Notes: generated from the sequence alone by a model not told the origin. A stretch of 64,000 nucleotides of DNA from Microbacterium immunditiarum (GCF_013409785.1 NZ_JACCBV010000001.1:2418001-2482000); one strand, 5' to 3'. Positions 26,905 to 38,213 are shown, counted from the first letter of the stretch. Translations and numbers: made by a program.

Positions 26905-27543
26905 ATGCCGCTCATCGCCCTGACCGGGGGGATCGCCTCGGGCAAGTCCACCATCGCCACGCGTCTCGCCGAGCACGGCGCGATCGTCGTCGACGCCGAC
27001 GCGATCGTCCGCGACGTGCAGCAGCCTGGGTCGCCGGTGCTCGACGAGATCGCGCGGGAGTTCGGGGCGGATGTCATCCGCCCCGACGGCTCGCTTGACC
27101 GACCGGGTCTGGGTTCACGCGTGTTCGGCGATGACGACGCGGTCGCGCGGCTCAATCGCATCGTCCACCCCGCCGTCCGGGCCGAGTCCCAGCGGCGGTT
27201 CGACGAGGCGTTCGCCTCCGACCCGCGCGCGATCGTCGTGTACGACGTTCCGCTGCTCGTCGAGGCGCGCGTCGACGACCCGTGGGAGCTCATCGTCGTG
27301 GCCCACGCACCGGCGGACGTCCGGCTGCGGCGTCTCGTGGATCTTCGGGCGATGAGCGAGTCGGATGCCGCGGCCCGCGTCGCCTCGCAGGTGGACGACA
27401 GCGCACGGCTCGCAATCGCGGACGTCGTGATCGACACGACCGGCACGATCGACGACACCCTGCGCCAAGTCGACGAGCTGTGGGCGGCGCTTCCGGAGCT
27501 CATCGCGCGACGACCCGATCGCGGCGGGGCGTGGCCGTACTGA
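26905..27543 (+). CDS. coaE: dephospho-CoA kinase
   Basis: 212 aa. It starts MPLIALTGGIASGKSTIATR, with the P-loop GGIASGKST at residues 8-16. The dephospho-CoA kinase hallmarks DADAIVRDVQQPGSP and YDVPLLVEARVDDPW (lid and CoA-binding region) follow, then HAPADVRLRRLVDLRAM. It catalyses the last step of CoA synthesis, ATP-dependent 3'-phosphorylation. Some actinobacterial CoaE proteins carry an extra C-terminal UPF0157 domain; this one does not. It lies 54 nt upstream of uvrB. The adjacency rpsA-coaE-uvrB, here interrupted by the kinase cluster, is common in the phylum. Confidence 0.95.
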   Translation: MPLIALTGGIASGKSTIATRLAEHGAIVVDADAIVRDVQQPGSPVLDEIAREFGADVIRPDGSLDRPGLGSRVFGDDDAVARLNRIVHPAVRAESQRRFDEAFASDPRAIVVYDVPLLVEARVDDPWELIVVAHAPADVRLRRLVDLRAMSESDAAARVASQVDDSARLAIADVVIDTTGTIDDTLRQVDELWAALPELIARRPDRGGAWPY

Positions 27544-27553
27544 CCGCGATCAG

Positions 27554-27597
27554 CGAACGCCGGTCCCGATGTCGCAGGTCCGTTCTACGCTGAAAGG
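27554..27597 (+). promoter_or_regulatory. uvrB promoter with possible degenerate LexA box
   Basis: CGAACGCCGGTCCC at 27554-27567 matches 8 of 10 fixed positions of the actinobacterial SOS box CGAAC-N4-GTTCG. A TACGCT -10-like hexamer at 27586-27591 ends 6 nt before the ATG, so the message may be leaderless; AAAGG is too close to serve as a normal ribosome binding site. Confidence 0.35.
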
Positions 27598-29679
<2,082 letters not shown>

Positions 29680-29701
29680 CGTTGTCACCGGTCTCCCAGG
29701 C

Positions 29702-29750
29702 TGTGGTCTGACCACACGTCTACAATGGTTGTGCATCCAAGGAGATGCAC
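29702..29750 (+). promoter_or_regulatory. promoter region of the TasA/SipW-like operon with palindromic operator
   Basis: TGTGGTC-T-GACCACA (29702-29716) is a perfect 7-bp inverted repeat placed just before TACAAT (29721-29726), a good -10. The start of the transcript can form a 7-bp hairpin GTGCATC/GATGCAC (29731-29750). Confidence 0.55.
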
Positions 29751-29813
29751 GGCCGGCGCCAGCGCGTCCGGCCGCCATGAGGCCCACAAGGCCATGACGT
29801 AAGGGGAAGACCC

Positions 29814-30290
29814 ATGACCACGACAACGCAGAAGGATCGCCGCGGAGCCATGCTCCGGGCGAGCATCGCTGCCGTGGCCGTACTCGGTATCGGCGGCGCC
29901 ATCACGACCGCCGCCTGGACCGACCAGGTGACCTTCGCCGGAGACGTTCAGTCGGCGAAGTTCGATCTGCGGGGCGCAGTCCAGGGCGGGGCCTGGTACG
30001 ACGGCCCGATCGACCTCGGCGACGCGTTCAAGAACCTCCAGCCCGGTGATGTGACCAAGACCATCGCCCTGAAGAACAACTCGACGGTGAACGCCTATCT
30101 CGGCGAGAGCGTCCTCGAGGTGGACCCTGCGCTGAACGGGGCGATCACGCACAGCGTCGAGAACCTGCCCGCGTCGCTGGCTCCGAACGGGTATGTGAAC
30201 ATCAAGGTCACGTTCCACGTCGCGGATGACCTGCCGATGAGCACGGCGGGCAAGCTCCAGCTCACGTTCCCGGCGAGCAGCGCCCGCTGA
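29814..30290 (+). CDS. TasA/camelysin-like secreted protein
   Basis: 158 aa. The signal peptide has a hydrophobic core (ASIAAVAVLGIGGAI) ending TTAAWTDQ, the type processed by SipW-like signal peptidases. The mature part is a beta-rich TasA/CalY-like domain (VTFAGDVQSAKFDLRG, then LQPGDVTKTIALKNNSTVNA). In Bacillus such proteins form amyloid-like fibres in biofilms. Here it precedes a SipW-like peptidase, which supports the assignment. GTAAGGGGAAG upstream is a fair ribosome binding site. A very strong hairpin after its stop may favour its expression over the downstream genes. Confidence 0.78.
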   Translation: MTTTTQKDRRGAMLRASIAAVAVLGIGGAITTAAWTDQVTFAGDVQSAKFDLRGAVQGGAWYDGPIDLGDAFKNLQPGDVTKTIALKNNSTVNAYLGESVLEVDPALNGAITHSVENLPASLAPNGYVNIKVTFHVADDLPMSTAGKLQLTFPASSAR

Positions 30291-30306
30291 CGCCGCCGAC
30301 GACTGG

Positions 30307-30353
30307 GCGCCGGTCACGGGAGGGAGGGTCCCTCCCTCCCGTGAGACCGGCGC
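30307..30353 (+). terminator. large hairpin between TasA-like and signal peptidase genes
   Basis: Arms 30307-30328 and 30330-30353 pair over 22 bp with only a 2-nt bulge and a very small loop. No T tract follows, so it may be an attenuator, an mRNA-stabilising 3' hairpin, or a partial terminator within the operon. Confidence 0.65.
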
Positions 30354-30404
30354 GGAGACGCTCGACCGACGACCGCGGCCGATCGGCCGCAGAGGAATGG
30401 ACCA

Positions 30405-30986
30405 ATGAAGAGAAGCAGATCGACCGCAGCCGCCCGCGCCGCGGGCTCGGCCATGCTGTGGGTGCTGGCCGTAATCGGCCTGGTCAGCGGCGCTCTCTGG
30501 GTGGGGAACGCCGCGGGGCTCGTGCAGCCGCTCATCGTGGTCTCGGGCTCGATGGCGCCCGAGATCGACACGGGAGACCTGCTCGTGGCGACTCCGACGC
30601 CCGCGCGCGATCTGCGGGTGGGCGACGTCGCGTCGCTCCCGAACGAGGGTGGCGTCTTCGTGACCCATCGCATCGTCGAGCTCGAGCGCTCCCGCGACAC
30701 GGTGACGCTGCGCCTGCAGGGCGACGCGAACGCGCATCCGGACGCGCAGCAGCACCTCCTCGGTGCGGATGACCCGGTGTGGACACCCGTCCTCACCATC
30801 CCCGGCGCCGGGTACGTCGCCGAGACGCTCATGAGACCGGAAGTCGGAGTCCCGCTGCTCGCGGGGCTGCTGGCCCTCGCCGCCCTCGCGATGATCCCGT
30901 CGCGACGGCAAGGCAGAGAAGACGAAGCCCGGCCCGAGGAGATCGCTCCCGAGCCGGACAAGGAGAAGGAGTTGGTGAGCGCATGA
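30405..30986 (+). CDS. SipW-like type I signal peptidase
   Basis: 193 aa S26B peptidase. An N-terminal helix (MLWVLAVIGLVSGALWVG) leads to the catalytic Ser49 in VVSGSMAPEIDTGDLL. His88 in VFVTHRIVEL replaces the general-base Lys of the common Lep type, as in SipW and archaeal/ER peptidases. A second helix near residues 147-165 is followed by a charged Glu/Lys tail. It should remove signal peptides of the TasA-like protein upstream and the proline-rich protein downstream. Its stop overlaps the next ATG (ATGA at 30983). GAGGAA upstream is a modest binding site. Confidence 0.88.
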   Translation: MKRSRSTAAARAAGSAMLWVLAVIGLVSGALWVGNAAGLVQPLIVVSGSMAPEIDTGDLLVATPTPARDLRVGDVASLPNEGGVFVTHRIVELERSRDTVTLRLQGDANAHPDAQQHLLGADDPVWTPVLTIPGAGYVAETLMRPEVGVPLLAGLLALAALAMIPSRRQGREDEARPEEIAPEPDKEKELVSA

Positions 30987-31546
30987 ACAGCGTGATCATC
31001 AAGGCGCTGGTGGGATTCATCGCCGCCGCGGGCCTCGCATTCGGTGGTGCCGCCACGACCTTCACCAGCGCGGCGTGGACGGACTCGGTGGTGATCACCG
31101 GTTCGGTGCAGACCGCCGAGGGCGAGATCGAAGGGCCGGATGCCGCGCCTGACGAGGCTGCGCCGCCGGCGGAGCCCGCGCCGCCGGTGCCGGTCGCGCC
31201 GCCCCCGACGACGGGCCCTGAGCTGGAGCCGGACCACCCGGCGCCGGTCCTGCCCGAGCAGCCGTTCGAGCCGGCCGACCCGGAGCCACAGCCGGCCCCG
31301 CCAGTCGAGCCGGAGCCTGCGCCGCCGGCAGACCCGGCGCCGGCGCCCCCGGTCGAGGAGACTGAGCCGGAGGCTGGGATCCCCGAGGAGCCGGCAGTGC
31401 CCGAACCAGACCACGCGGGAGACTCCGACGCTCCCGCCGAGACCGAGCCGGAGGACGACGTGATCGAGGAGCAAGGCTCCGCCGAGAACGAGTCCGACGC
31501 GCTCGAGGCGGAAGAGGAGGAGCACGACATCGTCGTGTCCGACTGA
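30983..31546 (+). CDS. acidic proline-rich protein with SipW-type signal peptide
   Basis: 187 aa. The N-terminus (VIIKALVGFIAAAGLAFGGA, then TSAAWTDSVVITGSVQTAEG) repeats the TAAWTD pattern of the TasA-like protein two genes upstream, so it is likely a second SipW substrate. Residues about 50-187 are low-complexity Pro, Glu, Ala and Asp with PEP and PAP repeats. They are predicted disordered and highly acidic. It has no folded TasA core, so it may be a surface spacer or matrix component. The Pro/Glu tract could vary in length between strains. It overlaps the peptidase gene by 4 nt. Confidence 0.75.
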   Translation: MNSVIIKALVGFIAAAGLAFGGAATTFTSAAWTDSVVITGSVQTAEGEIEGPDAAPDEAAPPAEPAPPVPVAPPPTTGPELEPDHPAPVLPEQPFEPADPEPQPAPPVEPEPAPPADPAPAPPVEETEPEAGIPEEPAVPEPDHAGDSDAPAETEPEDDVIEEQGSAENESDALEAEEEEHDIVVSD

Positions 31547-31564
31547 GTCCGTCACTCCCCGGAG

Positions 31565-31601
31565 AGTCCGGCCCTTCCCACGCGGGAGGGCCGGACTTTT
31601 C
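31565..31601 (+). terminator. terminator of the TasA/SipW-like operon
   Basis: Stem 31565-31579 with 31584-31597 (one bulged T), GC-rich, followed by a TTTT run, 19 nt after the last stop. The small minus-strand gene ends right beside it. Confidence 0.8.
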
Positions 31602-31607
31602 CGTGCG

Positions 31608-31847
31608 CTACGGGCAGTGCATCCGCGGCTTGGGTCCCGACCTGTCGAACGTGTGCTGCGCCATGAGCGCACCACACAGCGGACAAGGGGAGTGCGTGTG
31701 CGAAGGCTCGGGAGTCGTGTCGTACGGCCCGACGGACGCCGGCCCGGCCACACGGATGAGTCGCGAGTTGATCCAGGCGTACCAGCCGCCCGCCTCGCGG
31801 ACCCGCTCGCGCAGGGGACGGTGGGGCTCGGGATCCGTTCGTGCCAT
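31608..31847 (-). CDS. small protein with CPLC motif, divergent from marR
   Basis: 79 aa starting MARTDPEPHRPLRERVREAG. The central part (GGWYAWINSRLIRVAG) is aromatic. The C-terminus has a CPLC pair and a final HC (CPLCGALMAQH, then MHCP), enough for a zinc ribbon or thiol site. The ATG at 31847 was chosen over that at 31853 because TACACT (31855-31860, minus strand) ends 7 nt before it. The -10 lies inside the palindrome shared with the MarR gene, so that regulator probably controls it. Function unknown. Confidence 0.65.
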   Translation of the reverse strand: MARTDPEPHRPLRERVREAGGWYAWINSRLIRVAGPASVGPYDTTPEPSHTHSPCPLCGALMAQHTFDRSGPKPRMHCP

Positions 31848-31850
31848 GAT

Positions 31851-31879
31851 CATTAGTGTACTAAGCGATTAGGTAGACT
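31851..31879. promoter_or_regulatory. shared operator and two divergent leaderless promoters
   Basis: TTAGT-GT-ACTAA (31853-31864) overlaps a second inverted repeat CTAA-N4-TTAG (31861-31872). Minus-strand -10 TACACT (31855-31860) lies within the palindrome. Plus-strand -10 TAGACT (31874-31879) abuts it and ends 6 nt before the marR ATG. MarR binding would block both promoters. Confidence 0.62.
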
Positions 31880-31885
31880 TGCGCC

Positions 31886-32326
31886 ATGGATGCCCGAGAC
31901 GAGCTGCTCAAGCTGGAGAACCAGCTGTGCTTCGCCCTCGTGACGGCCGCGCGCAACGTCGTGTCGCTGTACCGCCCGGTCCTGGAGCCGCTCGGGCTGA
32001 CGCATCCGCAGTATCTCGTGATGCTCGCGCTGTGGGAGAGCTCGCCGCGGTCGCTCGGCGACTTGGCGGAAGAGCTGGCGATGGAGCCGGCGACGCTCTC
32101 GCCGCTCGTGAAGCGCCTGGAGGCGCAGGGGCGCGTCTCTCGTGTTCGGCGTGTCGACGACGAGCGCGTCCTCGAGATCTCACTCACCGCTGCGGGGCGC
32201 GCGCTCCGCGAACAGGCCCTCGCCGTGCCCGAGCAGATCATGGCGCGGACCGGCATGGACACCGAGCAGCTCACGCGGCTCCGCGACGGGCTCGCTCCTT
32301 TCGCCGGACGCCGAATCCCGCTCTGA
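31886..32326 (+). CDS. MarR-family regulator, OhrR-like
   Basis: 146 aa winged helix. It begins [15 protein letters not shown] with a single Cys at residue 15, the position of the peroxide-sensing Cys of Bacillus OhrR. The recognition region is [20 protein letters not shown], and the wing is [18 protein letters not shown]. It has no second Cys, so it would be a one-Cys type sensor. No ohr thiol peroxidase gene lies nearby; the divergent gene is instead a small Cys protein. It probably represses itself and that neighbour from the intervening palindrome. Confidence 0.86.
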   Translation: MDARDELLKLENQLCFALVTAARNVVSLYRPVLEPLGLTHPQYLVMLALWESSPRSLGDLAEELAMEPATLSPLVKRLEAQGRVSRVRRVDDERVLEISLTAAGRALREQALAVPEQIMARTGMDTEQLTRLRDGLAPFAGRRIPL

Positions 32327-32407
32327 CCGGGCGGAACGACGAGCTCCCGCGGTATCGCCGGGGGTGCGCTCCCGGCGAACCCCGAGCCGCGTGTCGGAGG
32401 CCCCACC

Positions 32408-32413
32408 TACACT
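32408..32413 (+). promoter_or_regulatory. putative -10 of uvrA (leaderless)
   Basis: TACACT ending 7 nt before the GTG start at 32421. A weak LexA-like half site CGAAC lies at 32376-32380. Confidence 0.4.
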
Positions 32414-32420
32414 TGAATGC

Positions 32421-35330
32421 GTGCCAATCGTCCCTGTTGCCCTGCCCGGAAACGGGACCACCAACCCCGGAACGCTCAGCGTCCGGGGTGCTCGTGTCCA
32501 CAATCTGAAGAACGTCGATCTCGACATCCCGCGCGATTCGCTCGTCGTCTTCACGGGCCTCTCGGGCTCGGGCAAGTCGAGCCTCGCCTTCGACACGATC
32601 TTCGCCGAGGGTCAGCGCCGCTACGTCGAGTCGCTGAGCGCCTACGCGCGCCAGTTCCTGGGTCAGGTCGACCGCCCCGACGTCGACTTCATCGAGGGCC
32701 TCAGCCCCGCGGTGTCGATCGATCAGAAGTCCACGAACCGCAACCCCCGCTCGACGGTCGGCACGATCACCGAGATCCACGACTACATGCGCCTGCTGTG
32801 GGCGCGGATCGGCATCCCGCACTGTCCCGAGTGCGGCGAGGTCATCCAACGCCAGACGGTGCAGCAGATCGCCGATCAGCTCCTGGAGCTCCCCGAGCGC
32901 ACGCGCTACCAGATCGTCGCGCCGGTCGTCACGCAAAAGAAGGGCGAGTTCGTCGAGCTGTTCCGCGAGCTCGGCGCAAAAGGCTACGCGCGAGCGATCG
33001 TCGACGGCGAGCTCATCCAGCTCGCCGAGCCGCCCGTGCTCAAGAAGAGCTACAAGCACGACATCGCCGTCGTCGTCGACCGTCTCGTCGCGGCTCCCGG
33101 CATCCTCGAGCGCGTGACCGACTCGGTCGAGACGGCACTGTCGCTCGCCGGCGGCATCATGCAGGTCAACTTCGTCGACGAGGAGGGCGACGACGCGTGG
33201 CAGTCGTTCTCCGAGAAGCTCGCGTGCCCCAACGGCCACCCGCTGCAGCTCACCGAGATCGAGCCGCGCACGTTCTCGTTCAACGCGCCCTTCGGCGCGT
33301 GCCCCGCGTGCTCGGGCCTCGGTACGCGCATGTCGGTCGACGTCGACCTCATGCTCGGCGACCAAGACCTCTCGATCCGCGAGGGCGTCATCCTTCCGTG
33401 GACCACGCAGGGCAAGGGGCTCTTCCAGTACTACGAGCGTCTGCTCGAGGGCCTCGCGGCCGACCTCGGCTTCTCGCTCGACACTCCGTGGCGCATGCTC
33501 CCCGCCGCCGTGAAGGACGCGGTGCTCCGCGGCGAGAACTACAAGGTGACGGTGCGCTGGAAGAACCGGTACGGCCGTGAGATGCGGTACTCGTCGGGTT
33601 TCGAGGGTGTCGTGCCGTATATCGAGCGCCAGTACGTACAGGCGGAGACCGACACGCAGCGCCAGCGCTGGGCCGACTACCTGCGAGAGATCCCGTGCCC
33701 GGTGTGCGACGGGGCGCGTCTGAAGCCCGAAGTGCTGTCCGTGCTCGTGCACGGACATTCGATCGCGGATGCCTCGCGCCTGAGCCTCGCCGATGCGCGC
33801 GAGTTCTTCGAGCACCTCGAGCTCACTGACCGCGAGGCCACGATCGGCGCGCAGGTGCTCCGTGAGATCCGCCTGCGCCTGGACTTCCTCATCCAGGTGG
33901 GGCTCAACTACCTGAACCTCAGTCGCTCCGCTGGTTCGCTCTCGGGCGGGGAGGCGCAGCGCATCCGTCTCGCCACGCAGATCGGGTCGGGCCTCACGGG
34001 CGTCCTCTACGTGCTCGACGAGCCGTCGATCGGTCTGCACCAGCGCGACAACCGGAGACTGATCGAGACGCTCCTGACGCTGCGCGACCTCGGCAATACC
34101 CTCATCGTCGTCGAGCATGACGAAGAGACGATCCACGCCGCCGACTGGATCGTCGACATCGGCCCGCGCGCGGGCGTCGACGGCGGGCAGGTCGTGCACT
34201 CCGGGCCGCTCGAGTCCCTCCTCGCCGACCGCGACTCGATCACGGGCGACTACCTCGCCGGCCGCAGCGAGATCCCGACGCCCAAGAAGCGCCGCCGCAT
34301 CGACCGCAGCCGTCAGGTCACGGTGGTCGGCGCACGCGAGAACAATCTCAAGGACGTGACGGTCGACTTCCCGCTCGGCGTGTTCACGGCCGTCACGGGC
34401 GTGAGCGGCTCGGGCAAGTCGTCCCTCGTGAACGACATCCTGTACGAGGTGCTTGCGGCACGGCTCAACGGCGCGCGCACGGTTCCGGGCAAGCACACGC
34501 GAGTAATCGGACTCGACAACCTCGACAAGGTCGTGCACGTCGACCAGGCGCCGATCGGGCGCACGCCGCGATCGAATCCGGCGACCTACACGGGCGTCTT
34601 CGACCGCATCCGCACGCTGTTCAGCGAGACGCCCGAGGCGAAGGCCCGCGGCTACTTGCCGGGCCGGTTCAGCTTCAACGTCAAGGGCGGCCGCTGCGAG
34701 GCGTGCTCGGGTGACGGCACGATCAAGATCGAGATGAACTTCCTGCCCGACGTGTATGTCGACTGCGAGGTGTGCCACGGCAAGCGGTACAACCGCGACA
34801 CGCTCGCGGTGCACTACAAGGGCAAGAACATCGCCGAGGTGCTCGAGATGCCGATCGAAGAGGCGGCGGAGTTCTTCGAGCCGATCCAGGCGATCCACCG
34901 ATACCTCAAGACGCTCGTCGACGTCGGCCTGGGCTACGTGCGACTGGGCCAGTCGGCGACGACCCTCTCGGGCGGCGAAGCGCAGCGCGTCAAGCTCGCG
35001 ACAGAGCTGCAGCGCCGCTCGAACGGGCGGTCGATCTACGTGCTCGACGAGCCGACGACGGGTCTTCACTTCGAAGACGTACGCCGCCTGCTCGAGGTGC
35101 TGGGCGGTCTCGTCGACAAGGGCAACACGGTGATCGTGATCGAGCACAACCTCGACGTGATCAAGTCCGCCGACTGGGTCGTCGACCTCGGCCCCGAGGG
35201 CGGCGACGGAGGCGGACAGGTGATCGCCACCGGCACGCCCGAGCAGGTTGCGCGCGTCGAGGGAAGCCACACCGGAGCGTTCCTCGCCGAAGTGCTCGGG
35301 GCGCAGGCCCAGCGCCGGAAGGCGGGCTGA
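32421..35330 (+). CDS. uvrA: excinuclease ABC subunit A
   Basis: 969 aa. It has two ABC modules with Walker [10 protein letters not shown] near the N-terminus and GVSGSGKSS after residue 650, plus signature [15 protein letters not shown] and its second copy [15 protein letters not shown]. Zinc-binding Cys pairs are seen in [19 protein letters not shown] and [11 protein letters not shown] with [10 protein letters not shown]. It recognises bulky DNA lesions and delivers UvrB. The GTG start gives [20 protein letters not shown] and lies 7 nt after a -10; the longer open frame upstream overlaps marR and was rejected. uvrC follows after 11 nt. Confidence 0.98.
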   Translation: MPIVPVALPGNGTTNPGTLSVRGARVHNLKNVDLDIPRDSLVVFTGLSGSGKSSLAFDTIFAEGQRRYVESLSAYARQFLGQVDRPDVDFIEGLSPAVSIDQKSTNRNPRSTVGTITEIHDYMRLLWARIGIPHCPECGEVIQRQTVQQIADQLLELPERTRYQIVAPVVTQKKGEFVELFRELGAKGYARAIVDGELIQLAEPPVLKKSYKHDIAVVVDRLVAAPGILERVTDSVETALSLAGGIMQVNFVDEEGDDAWQSFSEKLACPNGHPLQLTEIEPRTFSFNAPFGACPACSGLGTRMSVDVDLMLGDQDLSIREGVILPWTTQGKGLFQYYERLLEGLAADLGFSLDTPWRMLPAAVKDAVLRGENYKVTVRWKNRYGREMRYSSGFEGVVPYIERQYVQAETDTQRQRWADYLREIPCPVCDGARLKPEVLSVLVHGHSIADASRLSLADAREFFEHLELTDREATIGAQVLREIRLRLDFLIQVGLNYLNLSRSAGSLSGGEAQRIRLATQIGSGLTGVLYVLDEPSIGLHQRDNRRLIETLLTLRDLGNTLIVVEHDEETIHAADWIVDIGPRAGVDGGQVVHSGPLESLLADRDSITGDYLAGRSEIPTPKKRRRIDRSRQVTVVGARENNLKDVTVDFPLGVFTAVTGVSGSGKSSLVNDILYEVLAARLNGARTVPGKHTRVIGLDNLDKVVHVDQAPIGRTPRSNPATYTGVFDRIRTLFSETPEAKARGYLPGRFSFNVKGGRCEACSGDGTIKIEMNFLPDVYVDCEVCHGKRYNRDTLAVHYKGKNIAEVLEMPIEEAAEFFEPIQAIHRYLKTLVDVGLGYVRLGQSATTLSGGEAQRVKLATELQRRSNGRSIYVLDEPTTGLHFEDVRRLLEVLGGLVDKGNTVIVIEHNLDVIKSADWVVDLGPEGGDGGGQVIATGTPEQVARVEGSHTGAFLAEVLGAQAQRRKAG

Positions 35331-35341
35331 GGCAGCCCGTC

Positions 35342-37267
35342 ATGGCGGACCAGCTCCCGTACAAGCCCAAGCAGGGCGAGATCCCCACCAACCCCGGCGT
35401 CTACCGTTTCCGCGACCGCGACGGGCGCGTGCTGTACGTCGGCAAGGCGAAGAATCTCCGGGCGCGCCTGTCGAACTACTTCGCGCCGCTGCACACGCTG
35501 CACGAGCGCACGCGCCGCATGGTGCTCACCGCGGCATCCGTCGAATGGACCGTCGTCGCGAGCGACGTCGACGCGCTCCAGCTCGAGTACATGTGGATCC
35601 AGGAGTTCTCGCCTCCGTTCAACGTCCGCTACAAAGACGACAAGTCGTACCCCTACATGGCGATCACTCTCGCCGATGAAGCGCCTCGGGTGATCGTGAC
35701 GCGCAACCGGCGCATCAAGGGGGCGAAGTACTTCGGGCCCTACCCGAAGGTGTGGGCCGTGCACGACACGATCGACCTGATGATCAAGGTCTTCCCGATC
35801 CGCACGTGCAGCGACTCGTCCTACAAGAAGGCGATGGCGACGGGCCGGCCGTGCTTCCCGGGACAGATCGGCCGCTGCGGTGGTCCGTGCTCGATGAAGG
35901 TCTCGATCGAGGAGCACCGCGCGATCGTCGACGACTTCGTCGCGTTCATGTCGGGCGGCGACCAGCGGTTCACGCGTGACCTCACGCGGCGCATGCGCGA
36001 GGCATCCGCCGCGATGGATTACGAGGCCGCCGCCGTGTACCGCGACAAGCTGCAGGCGATCGACGCCGTGCTCAACAAGAGCGCGCTGGTGCTCAGCGCC
36101 GACACGGATGCCGACCTGTTCGGCATCGCCGAAGACGAGCTCGCCGCGGCGGTGCAGCACTTCGTCGTGCGCCGCGGTCGTGTGCGAGGCGTCCGCGCGA
36201 CGACCATCGAGAAGGAGCTCGACATCTCCGGCGCCGAGCTGGTCGACCAGATCCTGCAGCGGACGTACGGCGAGGCATCCGCCGTCGACATCCCGCGTCA
36301 GGTGCTCGTGCCGTCGCTGCCCGACGACGCGAGAGATCTCGAGCAGTGGCTCAGCGAGCGCCGCGGGCGGCGCGTGAGCATCCAGGTCGCGCAGCGCGGC
36401 CGGAAGGCCGACCTCATGAGGACGGCGTCGCTCAACGCGCAGCAGGCGCTCATGCTGCACAAGACGCGGCGCACGAGCGACTACGTGGCGCGCACGCAGG
36501 CGCTCACCGACCTGCAGGAGGCGCTCGGGCTCGCCGAGGCACCGCTGCGCATCGAGGGCTTCGACGTGTCGCACCTCGGCGGGACGAACGTCGTCGCATC
36601 GATGGTCGTGTTCGAGGACGGCCTTCCCCGCAAGGACCAGTACCGGTCGTTCAAGGTGTCCGAGACGACAGACGACACGGACTCGCTCTATCAGGTGCTC
36701 TCGCGGCGGCTCGCGTACCTCGACCACCACGATGAGACCGACGGCGTGTCGCCGAACGGCTCCGAGGCGACGGATGCCGCGGCATCCGACTCCGACGAAC
36801 CAGTCGTGACCATCCGACGGCGCCCGCGATTCGCCTACCGGCCCCAGCTGCTCGTCGTCGACGGAGGGAAGCCGCAGGTCGAGGCGGCCGCGCGCGCCCT
36901 CGGTGACGCGGGGCACGGCGAGATCGCGCTGTGCGGCATCGCGAAGCGACTCGAGGAGGTGTGGCTTCCCGGCGAGGATTTCCCGGTCATCCTGCCGCGC
37001 ACGAGCGAGGCGCTCTACCTGCTGCAGCGGCTGCGCGACGAGGCGCATCGCTTCGCGATCACGCACCAGCGCAAGCGCCGCAAGCGCGACATCCAAACGG
37101 TGCTCGCCGAGATCCCCGGGCTCGGCGGCGCGCGCATCCGGGCCCTCCTGCGGCACTTCGGATCGGTGACCGCGCTGCGCGCGGCGACCCCCGATCAGAT
37201 CGAGGAGCTCCCAGGCATCGGGCCGAAGCTCGCCTCGACCATCCACGCGCACCTGTCCGGCCGATAG
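35342..37267 (+). CDS. uvrC: excinuclease ABC subunit C
   Basis: 641 aa. The N-terminal GIY-YIG nuclease [20 protein letters not shown] (residues about 15-34) makes the 3' incision. The Cys cluster [10 protein letters not shown] with [16 protein letters not shown] follows, then a UVR motif ([20 protein letters not shown]) that contacts UvrB. The RNase H-like domain ([20 protein letters not shown], with VDGGKPQ) makes the 5' incision. Two helix-hairpin-helix motifs lie near the end ([19 protein letters not shown]). An acidic insert near residues 465-480 is poorly conserved. Same operon as uvrA. Its TAG stop is the start of a TAGGCT hexamer. Confidence 0.97.
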   Translation: MADQLPYKPKQGEIPTNPGVYRFRDRDGRVLYVGKAKNLRARLSNYFAPLHTLHERTRRMVLTAASVEWTVVASDVDALQLEYMWIQEFSPPFNVRYKDDKSYPYMAITLADEAPRVIVTRNRRIKGAKYFGPYPKVWAVHDTIDLMIKVFPIRTCSDSSYKKAMATGRPCFPGQIGRCGGPCSMKVSIEEHRAIVDDFVAFMSGGDQRFTRDLTRRMREASAAMDYEAAAVYRDKLQAIDAVLNKSALVLSADTDADLFGIAEDELAAAVQHFVVRRGRVRGVRATTIEKELDISGAELVDQILQRTYGEASAVDIPRQVLVPSLPDDARDLEQWLSERRGRRVSIQVAQRGRKADLMRTASLNAQQALMLHKTRRTSDYVARTQALTDLQEALGLAEAPLRIEGFDVSHLGGTNVVASMVVFEDGLPRKDQYRSFKVSETTDDTDSLYQVLSRRLAYLDHHDETDGVSPNGSEATDAAASDSDEPVVTIRRRPRFAYRPQLLVVDGGKPQVEAAARALGDAGHGEIALCGIAKRLEEVWLPGEDFPVILPRTSEALYLLQRLRDEAHRFAITHQRKRRKRDIQTVLAEIPGLGGARIRALLRHFGSVTALRAATPDQIEELPGIGPKLASTIHAHLSGR

Positions 37268-37291
37268 GCTGTGGAGGCGATGGGGGTGGTC

Positions 37292-38173
37292 ATGAACGAC
37301 CAGGAGCATCGCGATGCGTCCGAGATGCTGATCGTCACGGGGATGTCCGGCGCAGGCCGTTCCACCGCGGCGAACGCGCTCGAAGACCTCGACTGGTACG
37401 TCGTCGACAACCTCCCGCCGCAGATGCTCAAGCCGCTGCTCGACCTCACCGAGCTGGCAGGAGGATCGCTCCCGCGCGTCGCGGTCGTCGTGGACGTGCG
37501 CGGCCGGGACCTGTTCGCCGACCTGCCCGAGGCTCTTCGCAGCATCCGCGAACGCCGTCAGCTGCGCATCCTCTTCCTCGACGCGTCCGACGAGGTGCTC
37601 GTGCGGCGCTTCGAGGCGGTTCGGCGCCCGCATCCGCTCCAGGACGACGGGACGCCCGTCGACGGCATCCGGCGCGAACGGCAGCGTCTGGCCGCGCTTC
37701 GCGAAACCGCCGACCTCATCATCGACACGTCGAAGCTCAACATCCACCAGCTCGCGACTCAGGTGGCGGAGCTCTTCTCGGAGGAAGGTGCGGCGCGGCA
37801 TTCGATGACGATCCTGAGCTTCGGGTTCAAGTACGGGCTGCCTCCCGACGCCGACGTCGTCGCCGACATGCGGTTCCTGCCGAATCCCTTCTGGAACGAC
37901 GCGTTGCGCCCGTTCTCCGGCGAGGACGACGTGGTCAAGGAGTACGTGCTCGCGCAGCCGGGCGCGGTGGAGTTCCTCGACTCTTTCGCCGCCGCTCTCC
38001 GACCTGTCGTCGAGGGCTACCAGCGCGAGAACAAGCGGCACTCGGTCGTCGCGGTCGGATGCACCGGTGGCCAGCACCGCTCGGTCGTGGCCGCGCAGGA
38101 GCTCGCCGACCGGCTGTCCGACATCCCGGGTCTCGCGGTCCGCGTGCGGCACCGCGACCTGGGCCACGAGTAG
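37292..38173 (+). CDS. rapZ: RNase adapter RapZ (YvcJ-type nucleotide-binding protein)
   Basis: 293 aa from ATG 37292. GTG 37271 and ATG 37280 are alternatives; the chosen start has GGGGG at -6 and matches the usual length. The P-loop reads GMSGAGRST, with Arg in place of the Walker A Lys, a form I recall as normal for actinobacterial homologues. YVVDNLPP, SFGFKYGLP, DMRFLPNPFW and the C-terminal GGQHRSV are family signatures. In E. coli RapZ guides RNase E to GlmZ; in Gram-positives YvcJ binds GTP or ATP with a poorly known role. It lies next to whiA, as in most Gram-positive genomes. Confidence 0.92.
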   Translation: MNDQEHRDASEMLIVTGMSGAGRSTAANALEDLDWYVVDNLPPQMLKPLLDLTELAGGSLPRVAVVVDVRGRDLFADLPEALRSIRERRQLRILFLDASDEVLVRRFEAVRRPHPLQDDGTPVDGIRRERQRLAALRETADLIIDTSKLNIHQLATQVAELFSEEGAARHSMTILSFGFKYGLPPDADVVADMRFLPNPFWNDALRPFSGEDDVVKEYVLAQPGAVEFLDSFAAALRPVVEGYQRENKRHSVVAVGCTGGQHRSVVAAQELADRLSDIPGLAVRVRHRDLGHE

Positions 38174-38213
38174 GCTGGACGCTCGTCCCGGGAATCCCTG
38201 AGCAAGGAGTGAC

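Noticed and set aside
30315..30328. G-quadruplex in the GGGAGGGAGGG tract
   Set aside because: Only three GGG runs stand as clean tetrad donors and the strand is fully complementary to the adjacent arm, so a hairpin is favoured.
32142..32420. Longer N-terminus for uvrA
   Set aside because: It overlaps the marR coding region in another frame and lies upstream of the TACACT -10; homologues start near GTG 32421.
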